Source of the DNA: Candidatus Thorarchaeota archaeon
GTDB taxonomy: Archaea; Asgardarchaeota; Thorarchaeia; Thorarchaeales; Thorarchaeaceae
Reading direction: 5' to 3'
Length of the DNA stretch: 44,948 nucleotides
NCBI GenBank assembly: GCA_004524435.1
Contig: SDNO01000002.1
Span: 1-44,948, forward strand
The position numbers were made by a program, and so were the translations under genes. A model generated the notes under the pieces. It saw nothing but the letters and a program-made list of their open reading frames with translations. It was not told the origin of the DNA and searched no databases. How positions within the stretch are numbered: the stretch's first letter is position 1; each line of letters opens with the position of its first letter. Below, piece by piece: positions 41,397-44,948 of the stretch.

Positions 41397-42064
41397 GACT
41401 ATACTCTCCTCTCTGGAACAATCGCAACAATCCCAGAATTCGCTTTAAGACTTATGAAACATCGCTTATGTGAAGTCTGTAGAGTCATGTCTGTCCAGTG
41501 TCAGGGAAAACGACTATCACAGTATCTCGCTTCTCTGTGTCTTCCATGCAAATGGTATAGCATCTCATCAGTGATACGATGCCGGTGGAGAAAGAAAGCC
41601 GGTCGAACTTCTATCACTTGGCCGAGGCCATTACGGCTCTATTCGATGAGATGATTCAACTTGTCCAGAAGCTTGTCGAATCCTTTCAGCGAACTCAAGT
41701 CGAGGTCTGGGTCAATGAATTTCCGAATTTCGACGATCTCTTCCTCCTCCACATCGTGGAAGAGCCAGAATTCAGGTTCTTTGACTTGTTTTGTCGTTGC
41801 CAAGAGAAAGCTCACTCCAAATGATACTCTCACTATATACTTCGCGTTTTGCCGATATAACTTCTTTGATACGGGTTTTGTCGAAATACAGTTCGTACAA
41901 CATCGATTGGCTGTTCCCGTGTGCGCTTGCCAGTCTGCTGGTCTTCTCTAAAGGTGCTAGGAACCGGTCTAGTAACACCTAAGAGCGAGAACGCCAAATC
42001 ATTATTAACTCCCGATATGATTACGGGGACGCAATGTACGGAACGCAGGATTGGGTGCAAGATA
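41397..42064. other. intergenic region with ambiguous small ORFs on both strands
   Basis: 668 bases between rtcB and the COG2229 GTPase. Only the reverse-strand frame at 41639-41815 is supported, weakly. Antisense to it a forward frame, 41579-41824, also looks protein-like (HLAEAITALFDEMIQLVQKL), so at most one is likely real. TTATTAA at 42002-42008 is a probable TATA box for the GTPase, with start near 42031. Confidence 0.4.
41639..41815 (-). CDS. Small hypothetical protein
   Basis: 58 residues if GTG 41815 is used. Sequence is hydrophilic and helical: VKEPEFWLFHDVEEEEIVEI then FIDPDLDLSSLKGFDKLLDK. A TATA box (TTATATC, 41854-41860) predicts a start near 41831, which would give a leader of about 16 bases. 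No homolog is recognised, and the opposite strand also has an open frame, so this could be spurious. Confidence 0.35.
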   Translation of the reverse strand: MSFLLATTKQVKEPEFWLFHDVEEEEIVEIRKFIDPDLDLSSLKGFDKLLDKLNHLIE

Positions 42065-42766
42065 ATGAAGATTGTAGTCACAGGCCCATATGAATCGGGA
42101 AAGAGCTCCATTGTTCATCATATAACCGATGGTGCATGCATCAATGTTGAGCGCAACGGTACCACTATAGCTATGGATCATGGTGTTGCCAACGTGGATG
42201 GCATGAGTGTGTTCCTATTTGGAACACCGGGCCTTCTACGATTCAGGACAATGCGGAAGATTCTCAGTTCTGGTGCTGACGGTATCATATTCGTTGTGGA
42301 TTCAGTCGATGAGGAATCCGACGCCAGAGCCAGACTCTTCTTCAGAGAGATTGCATTCTTCCTTCCCGGAGTTCCCTGTGTCGTTGCGGCAAACAAACAA
42401 GATCTTGCGAGTGCACGGCCTGTTGACAGACTACGTGAGAGTATGAGTTTTCTTGTTGGACTGCCAGTCATCCCCTGTTCAGCTAAGACAGGGGAGAACA
42501 TTGACAATGTACTGCGAACACTGCTCTATCTCTCTATGATGCAATGGTGCTCTGTGTTCAAGAAGATGGCTGAGTATAGTGGTTCATCAGATGGACTCAG
42601 TCAATTGATGGACGACCTAAACATGGATCGAGAGCAGGTTGTTGGCTACCTCAGGCGTTTTGAGCTCCGTAAGCTACTTGAGGTTCAAGTCGGAGACGAA
42701 GAATTCAAGGTCCGAGAGGAAGTCCGACCAATACTGGAGAATCCAATGACCCTGATGCGCCGATAG
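42065..42766 (+). CDS. COG2229-type small GTPase with C-terminal winged-helix-like domain
   Basis: 233 residues. GTPase of the COG2229/SR-beta-like group: G1 GPYESGKS at 7-14, GTTIAMDHG in the switch I region, G3 LFGTPGLLRF (replacing DxAGQ), G4 NKQD and G5 SAKTG. G3 lacks the usual Asp and catalytic Gln, so intrinsic hydrolysis may be slow. Residues about 165-233 resemble a winged helix (GLSQLMDDLNMDREQVVGYL, then RRFELRKLLEVQVG). ATG 42065 is used; the in-frame upstream extension has no homologous look and precedes the predicted transcription start near 42031. The TPR gene follows after 63 bases. Confidence 0.8.
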   Translation: MKIVVTGPYESGKSSIVHHITDGACINVERNGTTIAMDHGVANVDGMSVFLFGTPGLLRFRTMRKILSSGADGIIFVVDSVDEESDARARLFFREIAFFLPGVPCVVAANKQDLASARPVDRLRESMSFLVGLPVIPCSAKTGENIDNVLRTLLYLSMMQWCSVFKKMAEYSGSSDGLSQLMDDLNMDREQVVGYLRRFELRKLLEVQVGDEEFKVREEVRPILENPMTLMRR

Positions 42767-42829
42767 TTCACAAGCAGAAAGAATCAAAAGCGACCTTAAT
42801 GCGCTCAAGGCACAGACAATGGATGTGAC

Positions 42830-43687
42830 ATGCCCATGAGTGAGGAAGACAATTTCGATGACATAGATCCCGCAATGCTGCTGGAGCAGGCTGCAGACTT
42901 GGAGGAATCTGGCAATAAAGAAGATGCTGCCAAGATGTACAATGAGATCGGGAATATCTACATGTCATTTGCAGAATATGAGGAGGCACACGATTGCTTT
43001 GACCGTTCTCTCACTCTCTATAAAGAACTAGACGATGAAGTGGGCATGAGTGATGCTCTCTACAACCTGGGTGTGGCACAGATCAACTTGGAGCAATGGG
43101 CGGAGGCTGCTGAAACCTGCAAGACGGCCATGGAGAAGTTTGAGAAGTTGGGCAACGAAGAGGGGAAGGCTGACTCTGTCTACGCTCTGGCACTGGCCAA
43201 TCTGGGCCAAGGAGACTTCGATGCGGCCATGGACCTGTTCAAAGATGCTCAGAAGTCGTACAAAGCAGCTGACAATCAACAAGGCGTTGCCAGCACCATG
43301 ATGGACATGGGTAACGCATACGCTGACAAAGAGGATTGGGACAACGCCGTCAAGATGTTCAAGAAGGCCTTGAAGGTCTACGAGGAGATTGATGACAAGG
43401 CCGGCAGAGCCGATGCTCAGTCTCTTTTGGGAGATATTGCGGAGCTCCAAGGTAATCAGAAAAAGGCTGCTGAGTATTTCACTGATGCTGCAAAGTTGTA
43501 CCTCGAGGCTGAGATATACGAGTTCTCTCGAGAGGTTGTCGAACGGGCAGAAAGCAAGATGTGGGACATTCCAAAGTCCACCCGCCGTCGACTCAGAAAG
43601 GTGATCGATGACGTCATCGACGCTCTTCCTGAAGAAGAGGAAGAGGATGAAGACGATGAAGATGACTTCGATGAAGACCTCCTGTAG
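42830..43687 (+). CDS. TPR protein with acidic C-terminus
   Basis: 285 residues with about five TPRs, for example MYNEIGNIYMSFAEYEEAHD, DALYNLGVAQINLEQWAEAA and TMMDMGNAYADKEDWDNAVK. Spacing of 40 residues with an extra helix turn resembles the LGN/Rapsyn or kinesin-light-chain type of TPR. The C-terminal 20 residues are almost all Glu/Asp (EEEEEDEDDEDDFDEDL). A scaffold protein; the partner is unknown, though the COG2229 GTPase just upstream is an obvious candidate. A CTTAATG box near 42795 may drive it. ATG 42830 or 42836. Confidence 0.85.
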   Translation: MPMSEEDNFDDIDPAMLLEQAADLEESGNKEDAAKMYNEIGNIYMSFAEYEEAHDCFDRSLTLYKELDDEVGMSDALYNLGVAQINLEQWAEAAETCKTAMEKFEKLGNEEGKADSVYALALANLGQGDFDAAMDLFKDAQKSYKAADNQQGVASTMMDMGNAYADKEDWDNAVKMFKKALKVYEEIDDKAGRADAQSLLGDIAELQGNQKKAAEYFTDAAKLYLEAEIYEFSREVVERAESKMWDIPKSTRRRLRKVIDDVIDALPEEEEEDEDDEDDFDEDLL

Positions 43688-43794
43688 CGACATAATCCAT
43701 ATGCATAGCTGAGCACGAATGGCAGTCCTGACTACCTCAAGAAAAAGGCTATTTGATTACGGCTCCTCCGCTTTGCTACAAGGAGCTTTGAGAC

Positions 43795-44948
43795 GTGCGA
43801 GGACCGTATCCCGCAATTGCTGCGTTCATATTAGTGCTGCTGTGTATGCCAGGTTTCCTACTTCTGGCGGACAATCCTCACCAAGCCTCTCTGCGGGTCG
43901 AAGAAGAGACTTCACGGGTCAGTCGACACACTCTCTCGGCAAACGCTTCCTCGCTGGCGCCTCTCAGGCGCATCACCTATGTGGCTGATGATCCCCTGTC
44001 CTACAGAGATGAGTTCTCCTACATGGCAGCAGTCCCGAGTTCTGTCTTCCGTAGCGGTGGGACAACCTACATGGCGCCGCTGATACTCAGTCAGAACTCC
44101 CAGTCGGAGATATGGTTGTCAGAAGACTGGGCCAGGTATACGTCGGATGACGGTGGAATCACACAGACGATGATTGTTGGAGACCTCTCTGAGGCAGTTG
44201 CCAAAGAGATCAAGCAGAGGACTGCGACCTCGATATTCCCGTGGATTCGTGGTACTTCCTCGGCTCAGATTGCAGCCGAGCTCGCCGTGGCAGACTGGCA
44301 AAGCTCAAACATAGGCGTCTTCGCTCTCGCTCAGGACTCCTTCGAGAGCCCTTCAATCTCAGGAGGGAACGCGGAACACACCTTCAACAATGATGAGGTG
44401 ACCACATATACGCCCGACGTGACAGTTTCCTCGATGGTCCCCGTTGACGTGGCCTTCACACCTCCATCTGCGTGTGGCTGGATTGAGGCCTCCATCAACT
44501 GGACCGGTAGCGCGTACTTCACCCATACGCTTGCGGACCCTGATGGTCGGATAGTGGACTACTCCGTCTGGACGCAGACCTACTGGGAACGTTTTAGTCC
44601 TCAGCTGGATGCGCCTGTCCCCCTGAAGTTCTGGATTCCCAAGACGCTCGATGGTGAATGGACTCTTCGCCTCTACCCTCAGACCTCAATTACTAGCCCC
44701 CTTCCTCTAGACTTCATTCTCACATACCACCCCAGCTTCAGTCATCAGTTCACCGTCGGGTCTGACGCATCATCTCTGCATATCGATTTGGGTTGGGATA
44801 AGACAGCTGCAGACCTCAATCTTGCCTTAGTGGACCCATCCGGCCGCCTTGTTGACTGGGCACCCTCCGGCAGTGTCATATCTAGTCCTAGTTCGGCAAC
44901 AGTTGACATAGAATATCCCATGGCGGGGACATGGACGGCCATCGTGGC
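43795..44948 (+). CDS. Secreted protein, partial (runs off the window)
   Basis: The frame opens at GTG 43795, with AGGAG at 43780-43784, and continues to the window end (at least 384 residues). A signal-peptide-like helix (AIAAFILVLLCMPGFLLLA) is followed by an ectodomain: RRITYVADDPLSYRDEFSYM, IWLSEDWARYTSDDGG and IVGDLSEAVAKEIKQR. Repeated beta modules then follow with LADPDGRIVDYSVW and LVDPSGRLVDWAPS, which resemble each other and fit P-domain-like or Ig-like repeats. A surface or secreted protease-associated protein is plausible, but no catalytic residues are in view. Confidence 0.7.
   Translation, partial: MRGPYPAIAAFILVLLCMPGFLLLADNPHQASLRVEEETSRVSRHTLSANASSLAPLRRITYVADDPLSYRDEFSYMAAVPSSVFRSGGTTYMAPLILSQNSQSEIWLSEDWARYTSDDGGITQTMIVGDLSEAVAKEIKQRTATSIFPWIRGTSSAQIAAELAVADWQSSNIGVFALAQDSFESPSISGGNAEHTFNNDEVTTYTPDVTVSSMVPVDVAFTPPSACGWIEASINWTGSAYFTHTLADPDGRIVDYSVWTQTYWERFSPQLDAPVPLKFWIPKTLDGEWTLRLYPQTSITSPLPLDFILTYHPSFSHQFTVGSDASSLHIDLGWDKTAADLNLALVDPSGRLVDWAPSGSVISSPSSATVDIEYPMAGTWTAIV

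Noticed and set aside
43028-43693. 221-residue reverse-strand frame opposite the TPR gene
   Set aside because: Antisense of regular TPR repeats often stays open; no independent promoter or domain.
1-44948. CRISPR arrays, IS elements, tRNA and rRNA genes
   Set aside because: No regularly spaced repeats, transposase motifs or terminal inverted repeats, tRNA cloverleaf or rRNA core sequences were found by eye.

Overview
The window reads as chromosome of an Asgard (Promethearchaeota) archaeon, most like Thorarchaeia. That assignment is an inference. It rests on co-occurrence here of eukaryote-type ribosomal proteins (eL13, eS26), three different small GTPases, Roadblock/longin-like proteins, Bet3/V4R (TRAPP-like) proteins and a SNAP/PCI-like helical protein, alongside archaeal hallmarks: class I LysRS, archaeal CCA-adding enzyme, TrmY, RtcB, inositol-1-phosphate synthase, UPF0282, M42 peptidase, TATA boxes and many TTG starts. 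GC is near 50 percent. I see no rRNA, recognisable tRNA, CRISPR array, IS element or prophage.

Layout. 1-4 kb: GNAT acetyltransferase, TPR protein, eL13 with a fused HhH-like tail, PfkB kinase. 4-9.1 kb: two paralogous cassettes of Roadblock-winged-helix protein plus V4R/Bet3-like protein(s), separated by two convergent small membrane proteins. 9.2-12.7 kb: membrane-anchored winged-helix regulator and an FtsX-type ABC exporter. 12.7-20 kb: LysRS with an altered KMSKS loop, CDP-alcohol phosphotransferase plus PfkB kinase, then leftward genes PadR regulator/TrmY, eS26, HDAC-family deacetylase and CCA-adding enzyme. 20-23 kb: NUDIX hydrolase, UPF0282 metallo-hydrolase and three poorly known genes. 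23-25.8 kb (leftward): a 59-residue ribbon-helix-helix regulator with its own palindromic operator, a minimal FtsX permease with ATPase, and a SNAP/PCI-like protein.

26-32.3 kb: Rab-like GTPase and M42 peptidase (rightward), then a leftward run of DUF4430 surface protein, membrane-anchored secreted protein, ECF S component, DUF4443 regulator, XPF-type nuclease and inositol-1-phosphate synthase. An inverted repeat sits at the promoter of this run. 32.7-45 kb: dTMP kinase, longin-like/winged-helix protein, double GNAT, a longin-GTPase fusion with a very acidic tail, OB-fold protein, DNPH1-like hydrolase, EamA transporter, RtcB, COG2229 GTPase with winged helix, TPR protein, and the start of a secreted protein that leaves the window.

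How the genes may work together. The strongest theme is a cytoplasmic GTPase-signalling repertoire. It includes GTPases, putative Roadblock/longin regulators, Bet3-like scaffolds and TPR/SNAP-like partners, and several members are fused to winged-helix domains. A second theme is inositol lipid synthesis (Ino1 and CDP-alcohol phosphotransferase). A third is possible cobamide uptake (DUF4430 and ECF S component). Many start codons were reassigned here from Shine-Dalgarno and TATA positions. All functions are inferred from motifs read by eye; no database search was run.
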